Assembly (NCBI RefSeq): GCF_000002425.4
Contig: NC_037260.1
Coordinates: 9,597,414 to 9,661,413 of the forward strand
Origin: Physcomitrium patens
Taxonomy: Eukaryota; Streptophyta; Bryopsida; Funariales; Funariaceae
DNA: 64,000 nucleotides
Reading direction: 5' to 3'
The notes beneath the pieces are model-generated. The model was given only the letters and a program-made list of their open reading frames with translations, did not search any database and was not told where the DNA came from. Shown here piece after piece: positions 39,447-52,318 of the stretch. How positions within the stretch are numbered: the stretch's first letter is position 1; the number at the start of each line of letters is the position of its first letter. The translations under genes were made by a program, and so were the position numbers.

Positions 39447-40439
39447 TTTGTCATAATCTACATCCTTTATATATTGGAAGCTTCTTGCAATGAATTTAAC
39501 TTTTAGTTTTTGTTTTATAGACCCACTTTACAATAATTGTCAAAGCTCTTGGAGGTAGTTTACATAGCTTCCAAATATTGTTTTTTAATATGGCTGTATG
39601 TTCTTGTTCTATTATTGCTTATCATATAAGATAGATATTTGCTTCTATAGATGTGATTGAATTAGTTGGCTCAATAATAATTCCAAAAAAATAGTCTATG
39701 TCTATTAGATGTGGAAGCTCAATAAGATTGACAAAGAATTTTAGGATGTTGTGCTTTGGTTTGATAGCATATATAATGTTGTTACAAAAACATGATAAAG
39801 GTTGTCAAGTTTGGTTAGGCAACTATCGCAATCAAAGCGACAAGGTAATATTGACGAGTATTAGATTAATAATAGCTAATACAATGATACTAGTTGATGA
39901 CATTGGTGATGGCAAAGCAGCATTATTTGTAGAAGTGATGAGTTTATGCAAGACCAAACAATCTATGATGGCAATACAAGATTAGATTCAAAAATTTTGA
40001 ATTTTTTTGGCTAATCTATTAGACTAAGATCATATAATATTGATGAATCTAAGTTGATTAGTACATGGATGGCATTGAAATAAGAAAAATTTATTCTATT
40101 TAGTATGCAATATTTGTCAAATTTAACATTCATTTATATAATCAACTTATATTCAAAAGGCACCATGATTTAGAAATCTTATATTTGAGTGTTGTATCCA
40201 ATAAAGAGATCTACTTTAGCTTGCAGTTGCATCTTATTCTATTCTTCATTTTCTACCTACACATATACAATAGATCAAAAAATATATAAATAAAAGATGT
40301 TGAATTATTTAAAGTAGAGGCATTGAAAAGATATTACCTTGGAAATAACTTTGGTAGGTAATTGATTTAGGATGAAGGCTATAATATTAACAACTTTGGT
40401 CCAAAGAAAACTATGTATACTAGCTTGAATTTTTATGTT

Positions 40440-40720
40440 AGGCGCCATATCAAGGAGCTTCTAGTTGCTCATCTTAACTATGTCATTATGTTTTGGCATG
40501 CCTATATTTATTAGTTTTTTAATAATACCAAATTGTTCACATAAATTCATAGATTCTTCCAAAAGAAACTCAACTCGCCTATCACTCCTAATAGATAGAA
40601 TTTTCTTTTTTTTGTTGAAATTCTATCATTCTTTTGAAGGCCTAGAAGGTTTGAGTTTTTTGAGATTTATATTGAAAGAACTTAATCCATGTGTATCTGT
40701 TGTAATCATCTACTATAACA
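40440..40720 (-). pseudogene. copia integrase fragment
   Basis: Minus-strand reading gives a RSDR segment, FLLEESMNLCEQFGIIKKLINI and a MPKHND segment, matching the copia integrase region 'RSDRGGEF...YCEEHGI...PQQNG' around the second catalytic Asp and the Glu. Stops and substitutions interrupt it. Confidence 0.7.
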
Positions 40721-40833
40721 AACATATAATCTAAACTTTTAAGAGATGTAATTGAAAATAGTCCATATAAATTAATGTAAAGCAATTTTAAAGTTTTAGT
40801 GGTTCTTATGACACTAATTCTAAAGAATGGTTC

Positions 40834-41019
40834 TCAAGATTGTTTTCTCACTTGGCAATATCTACCTACCTTCTTGTATATTAAGATGTAGGGAATACCA
40901 TGAACCATTTTTTGGACTAATAATTTGTGATGCCTAAGATAACTAATATGATCTAGTATATGGTGCCATAACTTGATTGTATGAAGATTTGTTTGACCTA
41001 GATTTGCTATGATATCCAT
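40834..41019 (-). pseudogene. copia GAG-pre-integrase domain fragment
   Basis: Contains KLWHHILDHISYLRHHKL (consensus 'LWHxRLGHxS...L') with the zinc-binding His residues and a C-terminal YCQVRKQS (consensus CxxC, second Cys lost). It lies just upstream of the integrase fragment in element order. Confidence 0.82.
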
Positions 41020-42370
41020 GCTACTTGTTGTGAGTTAATAAAAATCATTCCTTCTATTCCAAATACCTTCAGCTACTACACAATTATGAGATTTATTATA
41101 TAATATACAATTCTTGTCATTGAAGCATGTTATGAGATATCTATTGGTAAACGACCAAATACACATAAGATTTTTTTTATAAACTAAAAATGTATAGAAT
41201 ACCAAAAACTTCTTTTATTTCTCCAGATAGAAATTTTAGGTATATAGTTTTGTAATTGGCTATCTAATGACTATGACCCTTGGTTGTCTTCACATTCTAA
41301 TTGAATTATTTTAGACTATCAAAGTTATGATGTCTTTTGGGAACATATTGTATTACATTTGAGTCAAGATACCAACATGACTTGTAATTATTGGTATTTA
41401 GTAAGAAAATCAACGCTTTGAATAATTAATAATTGTTAGTATCTTAAAGGAATGTGACATCAATATTGTTGACTTTGGAATTTGGCTATGATTTTTTTTT
41501 GTATAATATTTACAAATCAAAATTAAAATCTAAGTTTTGACATTCTTTCTACTTTAAGTTTTTATATATTAATGAGCCTTTTTAAGCACAAGTATTTGAA
41601 ATGACAATGCCTTCAATAGTATGTCCATTGAATTTTGCTCAACTAATTTTATAAACTAGAGTGGCCTTGGTGAGAGTTAAAATTCCCAAGATGATAATAT
41701 TATTGGCCTCTTCTACAATTCTAGCAAATATAGAGAGCTTTATATGTGAGAGTTCTTCTTCTAGATTTCTTTTGTGTGGCTTTCTTCTAGCATAAGTCAA
41801 GACTAGAGTTTGTCTAGGATAGAATATCTTCCACCACTTGTATAATAACTTAGAAAGTTAATATAAGAGTTGGCTAGAATCTTAACTACGATCTATATGA
41901 GGTCGAAGTTATTTACATTGACTCTTATGGCCAAAAGCTTTGTTAGGATATATTGGAATTGTGACTAATAATTTTTTACTCTATCATGCTTTGAGAATAC
42001 ATTGAGGCCTAATATGGTTTTTGAATCAAACTTTTTGTTGTCATCTGCACTTTCAAACAATTGACAAAAGATAGAAAGACTCTAATAATAGGGGTGATGA
42101 CAATTAATATGATAAGAGATGTGTAGAAAAAAGATTGGTTAATCAAGATGAACAGATCTTAAGAAATTGTGGTCTCAAGATCTTGTATATTGTCCACCTT
42201 ACTATTACATCTATTGTAGACTTTGAAGACATAGGGCAGAAGCTTTTCAAAATTGAAGTAGATCAAGACATAAAGATTTGTATTATTTGCACTAAAGGTA
42301 GGACTTACTTGCTATGTTTATGTCTACTTAGGCCATAGTTTGACATGTTTAATCAAATTTATAAATAGGA

Positions 42371-43142
42371 TTTTATTTGTTCTATGAAAATATATCCCAT
42401 GATGCATTGTCTAGAGCAAACAATCTTTCTCATGTTGCAAAGTTAGTCATTTATTGGGAGCTGGTGGGCTTCCTTGATAGCGGCTTGCTCACACCAGACT
42501 TATTGAGAGTTCAACTCCATCACCTCGTGTCTTCTTCGGATTTCTTTTCCAAGAGCTTTCAGAATAATGGGACTGCAAAAAATGAATGGGCGATCAAGCG
42601 ACCCCTCAATGCAGAGAAAATTCGACGGAATCTTTCCGAAAGATAATCCAAAGAACACGTAGTTTGCCATCAATTTTCTCACCTCCATTGGTTTTCCCCT
42701 TGGCACAATCACACATGCACATGGCTAGTTCGGACCGCACATTTTTCAAAATATCAATTTGGAGGCTTCACACAATCTCATCCTCTACAGCAGTAATTCT
42801 TTGGCAATCGTAGTGGCTTTATAATTATAATATAAGTTAACCTGTTTACTGGGGTTGGTGATAGTTTCGATGTAATCCTCGCGTTAGGCTGCAGGTAAGC
42901 TGTTAAAACTGACACCTACGTTCCAGTTTCTCACTTAGGACCAATAGCTTTCAAGTTACGCAGTTGATGAACGTATCCAAATTCATATTTTTCTATCTAG
43001 AGTTAAAGTCAACGACACCCTCAACACACACAATGATGAAATTGAGTTTTTTTTTTTTTTTTTTTTTTTTTTCCTGCTTCGACCTGACTTAAAGCGGGAT
43101 TAACATTTATTGCCTCAAATCACAAAAAATTAATAAGTTTTT
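42371..43142. other. 3' flank of the OXA-TPR gene
   Basis: Lies downstream of the OXA stop codon (gene on the minus strand). It contains a 26-T homopolymer (43047-43072) and otherwise balanced composition. It probably holds the 3' UTR and polyadenylation region. No ORF with a recognisable domain. Confidence 0.55.
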
Positions 43143-46100
43143 TCAACTCCTTATACCCAACTCCTTTTCTAGTTGTGGAATGAAAACCTTCTCCACCATG
43201 GGTTCATACTTTGCTGCTTTTTTCAGAAGTTTCAACGCCTCATTCTTACGTCCTTCTTGACTAAGAACACTGCACCATCAAGAAAGGATCCAATCAGACT
43301 CTTTATGATTGACAATAGATCAGCGCTACGTTTGGAACATGACTTCAGTAATCAATGAACAAGAAAATCAGATTCGGACATTAGAGAGACTATCTTGAAA
43401 ACGAAAGAAATCTTCTTGCGGTTCCGAATACGAAAGAGATGGGAATTAGGTTATGAAAATGGAAGCATGTCAATTAGCTCATGAAAAAGGTTTGGGTCCA
43501 CATGCCTGCCAAGAGTGATGCATGCTTTAAAGTATCGGTGCTGCGAGAGAGGATCCTGAGGTACGTCCATTTCTGTAAATACAGACATAATTTCAAGTGC
43601 TTCTGACCTCTTTCCCTGCAGTATTTTGAAACAGATGAAAAGTATAAGCGATGAGCTTCGTATCCACACGAGTACTGCAATGCAGTATGTTACAATTTTC
43701 AGTTTGTGGACTCAAAAGCAAAGGACTAGATATACCAGATTAAATAGTGCCACTCCAGCTCCTAGGGATGCAGCAATGACCAATTCTCTCTCCTTGGTCT
43801 GCAAAGCCAGGAATCAAGATGAGAGCTTGATGCTCAAGTATATTAATGCTCATGAAAGCACACCTGTACTTCCAAAGGTCAAACTATTGAGACAAAGATA
43901 GAAGAATGAAATGCTTTCCAACAGCGAATGTTTAGTTGTTAATATCAGGACCACTTTCACAGAGAAATCGTGGCTTGCCCAAGGACTTCACGCTAAGAGT
44001 TAAAATCAAACTCTAAAAGTTATGTTTTGGTGCACCATTTATAAATTTTTATGCAGTGAAACCAGGTATAATATGGCTCGAAGCAAAAAGAAGAAGCATA
44101 CCCTAAGTATTTTCAAGCCAACTCTCGACCTTGGGGCCATGTCAATGTAAAATCTTCTTAGCCTAAAGTCTCAAGTTGGATTTAAGTTAGCTAACCTCGA
44201 CTCCTAATAATATGCGGCCCTAGCTAATGACAAGGAATGCTCAGAAAATGCACCTTCCGTAAGACAAGGCCATGATACAACGAAGCCTTCGACCATAGCT
44301 GCTTCTCAGAGTAGATTTTTCCCAATGCAAATAAAGCTTCTACTTTATCAGGAAACTTCTCCACAGTGTAACTGCAAAGGCAGGTAAAAAGTGGGAAAAA
44401 TCGCCTTCTCGGACAGTTCCCATTATACATAACATTTCTTGATGTGAACATAGCAAACAAAAACAGACGCTTTCATTTTCACCATAGGTGACGAGAACAC
44501 AATGCAGGATTGGAATTCTAAGTTAGAGTTCTCACTGCAGAACTTCGAGAGCCTCATTTTCCTTTTGCATAGCAATGCAATTTGCAGCCAGCTGCCACAG
44601 ATGAACAAAGAAACAGATCAGGATTGTACTGATGGGTGCGAGTCTACAGAACCAGAACAAGAGTAGTGTATTGCATGCCCATTTCATACTCGGTAGAAAA
44701 TAATTGATGACTTTGTGAATCGTGAAGTAATATAAAGACCTACCACAAGAAGATCATCTGAGTTCATGTTTTCAACAGCTTCCATTTTTAATAAACCTGT
44801 TTGAGCAGGAGGAGGTGTTGGTGAGGAACCTCTCAGTTTAGACAGCTCCGCAAGTGATGGCAAGCCCAGTGCAGTGCGCACACCAGGCTGTCGAAGTGCA
44901 ATTGTCTGCATACAAAGATAATGAATTCACAACGAATGTAATTAGAACCTGCATTGCTAGTTTAGCTGAATGCCACAAAGCCGTCTACAGTAAGTAAACG
45001 AAGATAGCAGGCTCAAACTCTTGCATGATAAGAACATGAAATCTACACATTAAAGGAACAGGCGTGACATATCTGAAGCAGCTTCGACGAGCAAATTATC
45101 CTAAATTTCAACCTTTCTGCTGGCGAAATTATTTGTTGCATACAGAAATTGAAAGTACGCATAACATCGACAGAAAAAAAATGAGAGTTGTAATGGTTGG
45201 ATTCTATAGGACTGCGACGAAAACTGTTACTGCTTCTGCGTCCCAGTCAAAAACCTGTTAGAGATGTAGAGACTATACTAACAGAACGAAAACGTGATGT
45301 TAGAAATATTCACGAAAGAAAAAAAATATGTACAGCACCTGAGCAAGGCTGCAGCAATTGTTTGTAATCCAATACATGAAAACACCCTGAACACAAGACA
45401 GACAAGCTTAAAGGTTAACCAACGAACACTCAATGCGCCGTGTCTCAACTTTCCTAACGTCTTAAAATTAAATCACCAAATACATCTGTTTATTTACCTA
45501 AGACACGAAAATCATTGTGAAATTCCTCAAACATGAAAGGTGCTTCTGACAACCACAATGAGGTGCTAGTAGCTCAACGAAGTACCTGAGGAAGGTAAAA
45601 TCCAAAAATAAATGCTGGGATAGTAGCCGCCTCCAACCACCATTTGTAAAACTGCTCACAAGAAAATCAAACAAGAAGATTGATAATATACCCTACGGGT
45701 TTATCAAATTATTGTGTGTGCCATATCAAAAAATAAGAACATCAATTTAAAAAATCCTAAATTACAGACATGTCATTGAAAAATTGAAGATTATCCGCAC
45801 AGCCACAAAATTTTATGTATACCTTCATGACGATCCCCATTATTCCTTTCTGTTGTTCGATACCTTTGAAAGACAACTACTGCGATCAAGCCCACAGGCA
45901 CAGGCCAAAAGTTCCCACACCACAGAATTTAATTAGGAAACGATAGCTTCGACTGGAATACAAGATTCATTTACAAAAACTATGATTAGGAGAAAATCGC
46001 AAGCTCTCATTTCAGGTGGACATCTATAATTCATTATTACTAGGTATTCAACTCATTCAATTTGCGATCCATGGTCTATTAATAATGGAACTGGCTATAA

Positions 46101-46252
46101 TTTCTGGATTGGCTCTACAAAAGGTAATCTTCTTGAGTCATCACAACTTGGAAAGAATTCAATATTTGCTCATCAAATTAATAAACATTGAGTTAAGATT
46201 TTTATTTCAAAAATTCATCAATTAAAATTTTATGAATGACGGTTGTGTGTGT

Positions 46253-46286
<34 letters not shown>

Positions 46287-48195
46287 ATACATGAAAGCCA
46301 AATACGATCGTAAGACGTGAATCTAAAGAGAGTTTGTTCGCCTAGAGCTAGAGTTTAGTGGTTCAGAGGAACCTGTCGCAGAAACTTCACAAACATGATC
46401 ATTCACATTGCAAGAACGTCCAAGAATGATGTAAAATAGCACCTGCAAATTTGTGAAATAAGTAGCGGCTACAATGACTGGGAAGAGAGCCCCCAAAGCA
46501 CCTTGTACTGGCACTGTTAGGTCAGTGAACCACAAAATCCCCCCCTGCAATGGAATTGTATCGTTAGTAGAATAAGACAACGTCCCAAAATGAGTACATA
46601 TCAATTAAATTACAATGCAAAATGAATTTATTGTAGAGATTTTCTATTAGGAACCCGATTCCGTTTATCACTGTCAGAGCACGAAGCACGGATGGGTAGA
46701 CTTTGTTATTTGTTGAATGACACATCAAGTAATGATGGGAGAGGGGAATTTACAGTATCAAAACCCGGGTGTGAAGCCATTGCCATTTGACGAACGGCAA
46801 CTATCCAATAAATGAACAGAGGAACCTGCAAGGTCCATTTGGCCGAAAACTAATTAAACAGTAACCTCTAATTTAAGGAGTTATAATCTCTGAAACAGAG
46901 CCCGTCAAAAAACTAAATTACTAAAGGATGGATACTAATCTGAAGATAAAATTAAGAAAGTTACAAAAGATCTGCAGATATTATGAAAGAGTGGCTTTTC
47001 TATAGCAAAATGTAAAACCTGGATGAGGGGAACAGCTATAAGCCACATTGGGCTAGGTGCTCCTAGTTCAAGCCGCCGCTTGGTAAATATACGGTATTGA
47101 GAAGCTAAAGAAACTCCAGAGCCACGAGGAGGGACAGGAGGTGGCACTGCAACGTTTCTATATAATAGTTAGTGACAAGTTGCGAACAAATCTCCACCAC
47201 AAGCAGATGTCATACCAACTTCCCACACAAAATGTCTTCATGCTTATAAACCATGCATTCAGAGAGTTTGCACTCTTACATTGGCTGGAGAGACGTGCGA
47301 GAAGCGATGCTTTTCGCAGCTGAGTCACTGTGAGCGGAAAAAGAGCAGCACGCAACGCTAATGTAGATCCTATAATTGTAAGCCACCTGAAAGTGTAACA
47401 ACACCAGATCATTACAATAACACGCAATTCGTCACGTTATTTGAGAGATAATGCAACGATCCTCTGGGAAAATGACCTCAGATTGGCTGAAAGTGTACTA
47501 CACTACAATTGAGACATGATCGAGCTCAGCTTCTCCTAATAACCCAAGTAATTAAGGAAGGAAGAAGGAAAAGGAGAAACGTACCAAGGGACACCTGAGA
47601 AATTCTGAAAACGGTCTAGAGTCACAATAATGGCATCCGTCGGGATTTGCAGGGTGCTCCAAAACATGCTACCTCCGGCATCCTCAGCAATTGCACCATT
47701 AGTGTCAACACTTGCCACCCCATCATCCAACTGCAAGTTACCTCTTCCCAATCCAAGCTGCTCCCTGTCATCGCCAGCGCTCGGAAATGACTCATGAACA
47801 CTCTCACCAGCCACAACCTCGTCCTCCTGCCGAAACGTGCTGCTGGGCAATCGGGCGCTAGCTTCAACCACCGCTTCACCCTCTCCATTGTCCAACTGGG
47901 CTGTTGAATTGGACACTGAATCGGGCACTGAATTCACACCTCCCCACCTCCACCACGAGAATCGACGCACCCACGTCGGGTTTCCTAAAACCCCTCCATG
48001 ACTAGGGTACAAGCATCCACCCCACAACTGCGCAAACTCAAAAGGAGGTCCCGATACAGCTCTAAGTTGCGAAAAACTGCGTGATCTTTGAGCATGTAAC
48101 GAAGGGGAGGTGGGTGAGGAAGAAAGCAAGGAGCATTTGTGGGTACGCCGCAGGATGGCGGCGACATGCAAGCGACCTCGGCTGGTGAAAGACAT
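43143..48195 (-). CDS. OXA1/ALB3-family membrane insertase fused to TPR repeats (plant OXA2 type, mitochondrial)
   Basis: Inserts proteins into the inner mitochondrial membrane; the plant OXA2 subtype carries TPR repeats at the matrix end and is linked to cytochrome c oxidase assembly. Fourteen exons with continuous phase: 48195-47585, 47386-47280, 47146-47019, 46825-46754, 46544-46443, 45876-45823, 45651-45586, 45386-45339, 44905-44744, 44591-44536, 44371-44254, 43798-43736, 43615-43506, 43269-43143; 607 residues. The start is rich in Arg and Ser with few acids (1-50), a mitochondrial presequence; 80-190 is acidic and low-complexity. The OXA core spans about 203-405: GVPWWLTIIGSTLALRAA, FIYWIVAVRQMA, GGILWFTDLT, FYKWWLEAATIPAF, FMYWITNN. 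TPR-like helices follow (450-607), including FALGKIYSEKQLWSKA, LGAGVALFNLGKRSEALEI and LGSVLSQEGRKNEALKLL. The last intron must be GC-AG. Exon 6 uses a weak acceptor (GCAGTAG). The model was built by eye. Confidence 0.92.
43270..43505 (-). other. GC-AG intron (intron 13 of the OXA-TPR gene)
   Basis: The donor reads GGCAG|GCATGT and the acceptor GGTGCAG|TGTT. Only this junction keeps the frame and restores a perfect TPR helix (ITLG-S-VLSQEGRKNEAL). No GT donor in the exon gives the needed phase. Reading through instead adds 17 unrelated residues and a stop. Confidence 0.75.
46243..46285. repeat. GT microsatellite in an OXA-TPR intron
   Basis: An array of GT dinucleotides with one TAC interruption, within the intron between exons 5 and 6. 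Confidence 0.95.
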
Positions 48196-50940
48196 AGCTC
48201 AAATGCACTGCCACACACTCTTCATCTCCTGCTCCTCATCAACCAAGCGTAACTCCTCGGATGGCAAAACACTCCCAAGTAGAGTGATCGATGGCTCGAT
48301 CGAAGTGGAATTGCACACCAGATGACTCCTTCGAAATTCTTTTTCAAGCATGAGAAAAATCTGAGTTTAACGACATCGATTCATCAGCTCGACTGTGGGC
48401 AGAAAGCTTCGACAGAAGAGCTTCGTTGGAAGACCATTTTCTCATTTTAGGGTTTTGTTACTTTCATTGAGGATTATTTTCTGCTCGTTTGACAACATCG
48501 TTTACATGTTGGTTGTAAATTGTACCTCTAATGATGTCATTTAAATCTATTGCTGTAGTGCATTTATACTGATATCAGTTTTTGAGTAGATTTTCATCTA
48601 TGTGTGCCATTTTTTGTGTGTCTTTTTTTGGAATATGGAAACCTTCATGAATTGTTGCAGTGATAATAGAGTTTAGAAGTTCATGTGGAGGTACCATGTT
48701 GTATTTAGAAACTGAAAGAATCTTATTGGAGGTTTTTGGATCTAAAAGCTTCATTAAAAGTTCACTTGATTAAATATGAATTCGTTTTGTGACTTTGATT
48801 TTGAAAAATTTCAGCTTTTGGTAAGTTTCCATAAAACTTATGTGGTATTTAGTATACAGAAATGTGAAATAGAAGTCATCTGCAATATCAAGAATTTGTT
48901 TATTTTTTCTTTGTATAGAACACATTGGATATAAGATCAAAGCCAATACCTTTGTCTTTTTCACTGAATATGATGAAGGATTATAAATTACTTACATTTT
49001 TTTAAATAAATAAAATCTACTTTATTTATGGAGTTGACGCAAACACCACGCTAATTTTCTTATGGTACTTTGCCATCAAATCCAACGTTGACAATAATAC
49101 ATAAGTTAGCTAGTAATTAACTAGTTTTATATCGTTCAGTGCCCTAGTTAATATTATTTGAATGCGAAACAATTTTAATTTACCGAAGGATGACAAGAAG
49201 CGGCATTCAAGACATTGGGAGCTCAGATTTCAACCATGGAAACTCCGTCTTCATCTATTGAAAAATAACATAAAACATCCCTTCTGTTTCTTGAATAGAA
49301 AAAGAAAACCACAAAAGTAGATCTTATTGCCTTCTGCAAATGAACAAAAAAGTTAACTTGAGTTGGATGAAAAGTGTTCAATGCCAAAAAACATAGTTTG
49401 CTAGTTACTTCACAAAGTTATGAAAAAACCACCTTGAAGTTAAATAAACATAAGTTTGGAACGAAAACATATAAACCACACCAAACAGAATGGAGCCATT
49501 TTATTTCTAGTCTGTGATACTGAAGGTCAAAGAGAAAAACACTAACGAACAGCAAGTAAATAAAGAAAGAAAGGAGAAAGAAAGAATAAAAGGATTGATC
49601 AATGAGTTTCTTTAGTCTACCCATTTCTGCAAAAAACTCGGATGGTGAAGAAAAAGTGAACAATGTCAGTGGCCTTGTTCATAACTGCAGCATCAGCAGA
49701 TCCCACCATGTTTCAATCAGGGGATGTGCTCGATGCGTAGATGCAGTATAAGCACGAAGACGGCGAATCTGTTGTTTCTGTAACACTCAATTTCAGCACA
49801 TAGATGGTTAGATAGTTAGAAAAATGACGATGACGATGACAATTGGAAACGATGGATTGTTGCAAAATCCCTTCACGATGTGGCACGATCAAGCAGATGT
49901 GGTTTCAATCCCGTTGGCTCCTTGCCATTTGGCTTCGGTCGCCGTTTTTGTGTAGGAACTAAATGAATTACTGGTGAGAATGGTTTTTGGTCCTTGTGTG
50001 CACACACGGGTAGATGTTGCTTTTCCCCACTTGTCTTCACCCTGCTGTTTAGCCTTTCTCGAGTAAGAGGTTTCGGTGAAGCTCTTTGACCAAGACCTCA
50101 TCTCTTGTAGTAGGGAATTGGGTTTTTGTTTTTTACTAGGCGAAATCGAGTTCGGGCTCTGGTTAGTGAGAAGCGCAGAGTAGTTACTGATTGCGTACTA
50201 TTTGCGTGGGTGTGAGCCCAGGGAGTTGGGCTATCCGATTGCGGACCAGAGATTGGCAATCAGAGGTTTGAGATCCTGTGAGAGGGAGTTTTCGGTCTAG
50301 GTACCCACATGCGTCTCTATTATCTCATCACTGGAGCTCTGGTAACCTATCAATCCGCGTTCTGGAATGCGTTTTGCGCTTGCGCTTTATTGGGATAGAT
50401 TGGACTCCAAGGGCGATCGTGAATTCATCGCGGACGGATGTGAAGTTTTAGGGTTGGCTCTCAGTTGAAGGCCTTGTCTCTGTGAGGAAAGATCAATGCT
50501 CCTTATGCGGTGCGAAAGGATTGAATGCGGTGGTATGGCAGCTAGGGCGCAGTAAATTCAGCCCGTGGTTTCCAGTAGACGAGTTACGCCGGAATCATTT
50601 GAGACCTGGGGGGACCAAACATTGTAAGGGCTTCCCCTGGTCGCAATTTGTTTCGAATCGACTCGATTTTCGAAATCTAATGCCATCACTGATCCGAGAT
50701 GGTGCTCGTGCCTGTTGCAGATGCTCATGGCCTGTTGTGTATTGGTGGTCAATCAGCTAATCAGAGGACTTCATTCGACAAATGATGTACCTAGAATGTA
50801 TATGACCTGCCATTGCCTGTCTTATTTCTTCATAGAGAGGTTTCTTTTCATGGTGATACAAGGTGGACCAGAAAGTAGAATAATCTTCTACTTGTTCAAA
50901 TAATGCACGCCATGGTCTGAAACTCGGGCATCCGTTTGCC
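48196..50940. promoter_or_regulatory. shared upstream region between two divergent genes
   Basis: The OXA-TPR gene (minus) and the AXY9-like gene (plus) start in opposite directions from this 2.7 kb segment. The first 250 bp left and roughly the last 900 bp right have coding-like composition and likely hold the two leaders. The middle (48480-49680) is AT-rich and carries no gene. Short frames such as 49889-50101 (minus) and 50482-50760 (plus) have no recognisable domain. Confidence 0.5.
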
Positions 50941-52318
50941 ATGGGAGTGACTCTGCAAGCAGTCTTTCTAGCTTCCTGTGTAGTGTTCGGGCCCATGGCA
51001 ATGGCGGGTTATCACTTGACTCGCAACCGCGTTTTGTTCTTCAGTGGATCACTCTTCATTCTGCTTGCAGTATCGGTTCACGTCTTCCCCTTCTTTCACA
51101 CGCCCTATTTTAACTCCTCTACACTCCCAGAAGAGCAGGCATCTGCCCAAGTGACACCCACAGCCTTTTTGAATGTTACGCTCAGAGACTACTGTATCTC
51201 CAATATTCACAAGGTGTGTCAGTTCTTCCTTCACTCTTTTGTCCTGTCTTGTTTTGGAGCATGTTCATAGATTTTTCTATGTAAATCTGAGGTGCTTGCC
51301 AGTATTTTAGCCGGAACTTTTGAGTGTTTTTTAACTGTGCGACTATAGACAACAATTGTTTAAAAACTTCTAGACTTTTTGCTTTTCTGGGTCCGTTTTG
51401 TATGTTGTGTTTAACCTCTTCTTTGCTATCACATACTTATGACTAGCTCTCATTTGTTCTATGTTGAATTCATCTGCCTTATCTTCTCAGGTGGAATTCT
51501 CTGAAATTGATAAACCTCAGCTAGACGAGCAAATATCCAATCAGACGGATTGGGATCACTTTGAGTGGCGTTGGCAACATGAAGCTTTGCATCAATGTAA
51601 ATATCAGAAACTCGACAGAGAAGACGCGCTTGAGTTGCTACAGGGAACATGGATTGTGATCGCTGGTGATTCTCAAGCTCGCCTCCTATTCGTGGCCCTG
51701 ATGGAGTTAATCCTGCCATCTATTGAGGATTTGAGGCCTTATCTTTTTAAAAGACATAGCAACTTCGAGTACAATTTGGAAAGCCATCACATTCTCATGG
51801 AGTTCGCTTGGGCCCCTTATACTACCAACTTGACACGAATGGCGAAGGGTTACCGTCAGGATCAGAAACGCCCGGATATTATAGTTTCGGGTGTAGGCCT
51901 TTGGCACATGTTGCATTCAGGAAATTACACCCAGTATGGCAAATCTCTTGTGAAGCTAAAGCAAGAGCTTGGCTTCCTGCTGAATGATCCCATTAGTGCT
52001 ACCTCTGAGGAGGCTCTGACAGTGCAGCTATTTTGGATGAATTTACCAACTTTGGCACCATCCTTATATCAAAGCGACTTGAAGCGTGAACGTATGACAA
52101 CTCAACAATCGCAGTTATACACAATGGAGGTCCTTAGGAGTGAGATTGCTGGTACGGGAGGCTTGACAACACTACTAGACATTCAAACGCTGAGCCATGA
52201 GTGTGGTACTCGATGTACCCGTGATGGCATTCATTACAGCCAAGCAGTCTACAGAGCTGCATTGCATATTATCATCAACAATTTGCTTATCACCACCAAG
52301 CAGACTCCGATCCCGTAG
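50941..52318 (+). CDS. membrane-anchored SGNH-fold acyl/acetyltransferase-like protein, AXY9-like
   Basis: Two exons, 50941-51213 and 51491-52318, joined in phase 0 (AAG|GTGTGT ... TTCTCAG|GTG); 366 residues. Two hydrophobic segments (about 5-24 and 31-52) anchor the N-terminus, followed by a Ser/Thr/Pro stretch with N-glycosylation sites and a lumenal domain. This domain has the SGNH/PC-esterase signatures: IAGDSQARLLF (GDS, block I), RPDIIVSGVGLWHML (block III region) and RDGIHYSQAVYRAAL, whose DGIH supplies the Asp and His of the triad. Both GDS and DxxH are intact. Plant Golgi proteins of this form, TBL and AXY9, take part in O-acetylation of wall polysaccharides. Similar length, membrane anchoring and a DGIHYS block like that of Cas1p/CASD1 favour AXY9. 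The TBL family is less likely because its second conserved block (DCxHWCLPG type) is absent. The fold is secure, the exact role is inferred. Confidence 0.82.

Larger units (their letters stand above)
38000..42370 (-). mobile_element. degenerate Ty1/copia retrotransposon
   Basis: On the minus strand the order is gag-like sequence (about 42370-41100), GAG-pre-integrase (41019-40834), integrase (about 40720-40440), reverse transcriptase (39446-39171) and the RT C-terminal part (39051-38839). The integrase-before-RT order identifies the copia superfamily. Frames are short and broken throughout. The left and right limits are approximate because no LTR pair was recognised. The right limit abuts the 3' flank of the OXA gene, where composition changes near 42370-42400. 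Confidence 0.8.

Noticed and set aside
39698..39985. 95-codon plus-strand frame
   Set aside because: It is antisense within the minus-strand copia element.
43451..43505. Extension of OXA-TPR exon 13 to a stop (HVDPNLFHELIDMLPFS)
   Set aside because: It breaks the TPR pattern, while the GC-AG splice restores it and links to an exon with clear TPR sequence. It remains a possible retained-intron form.
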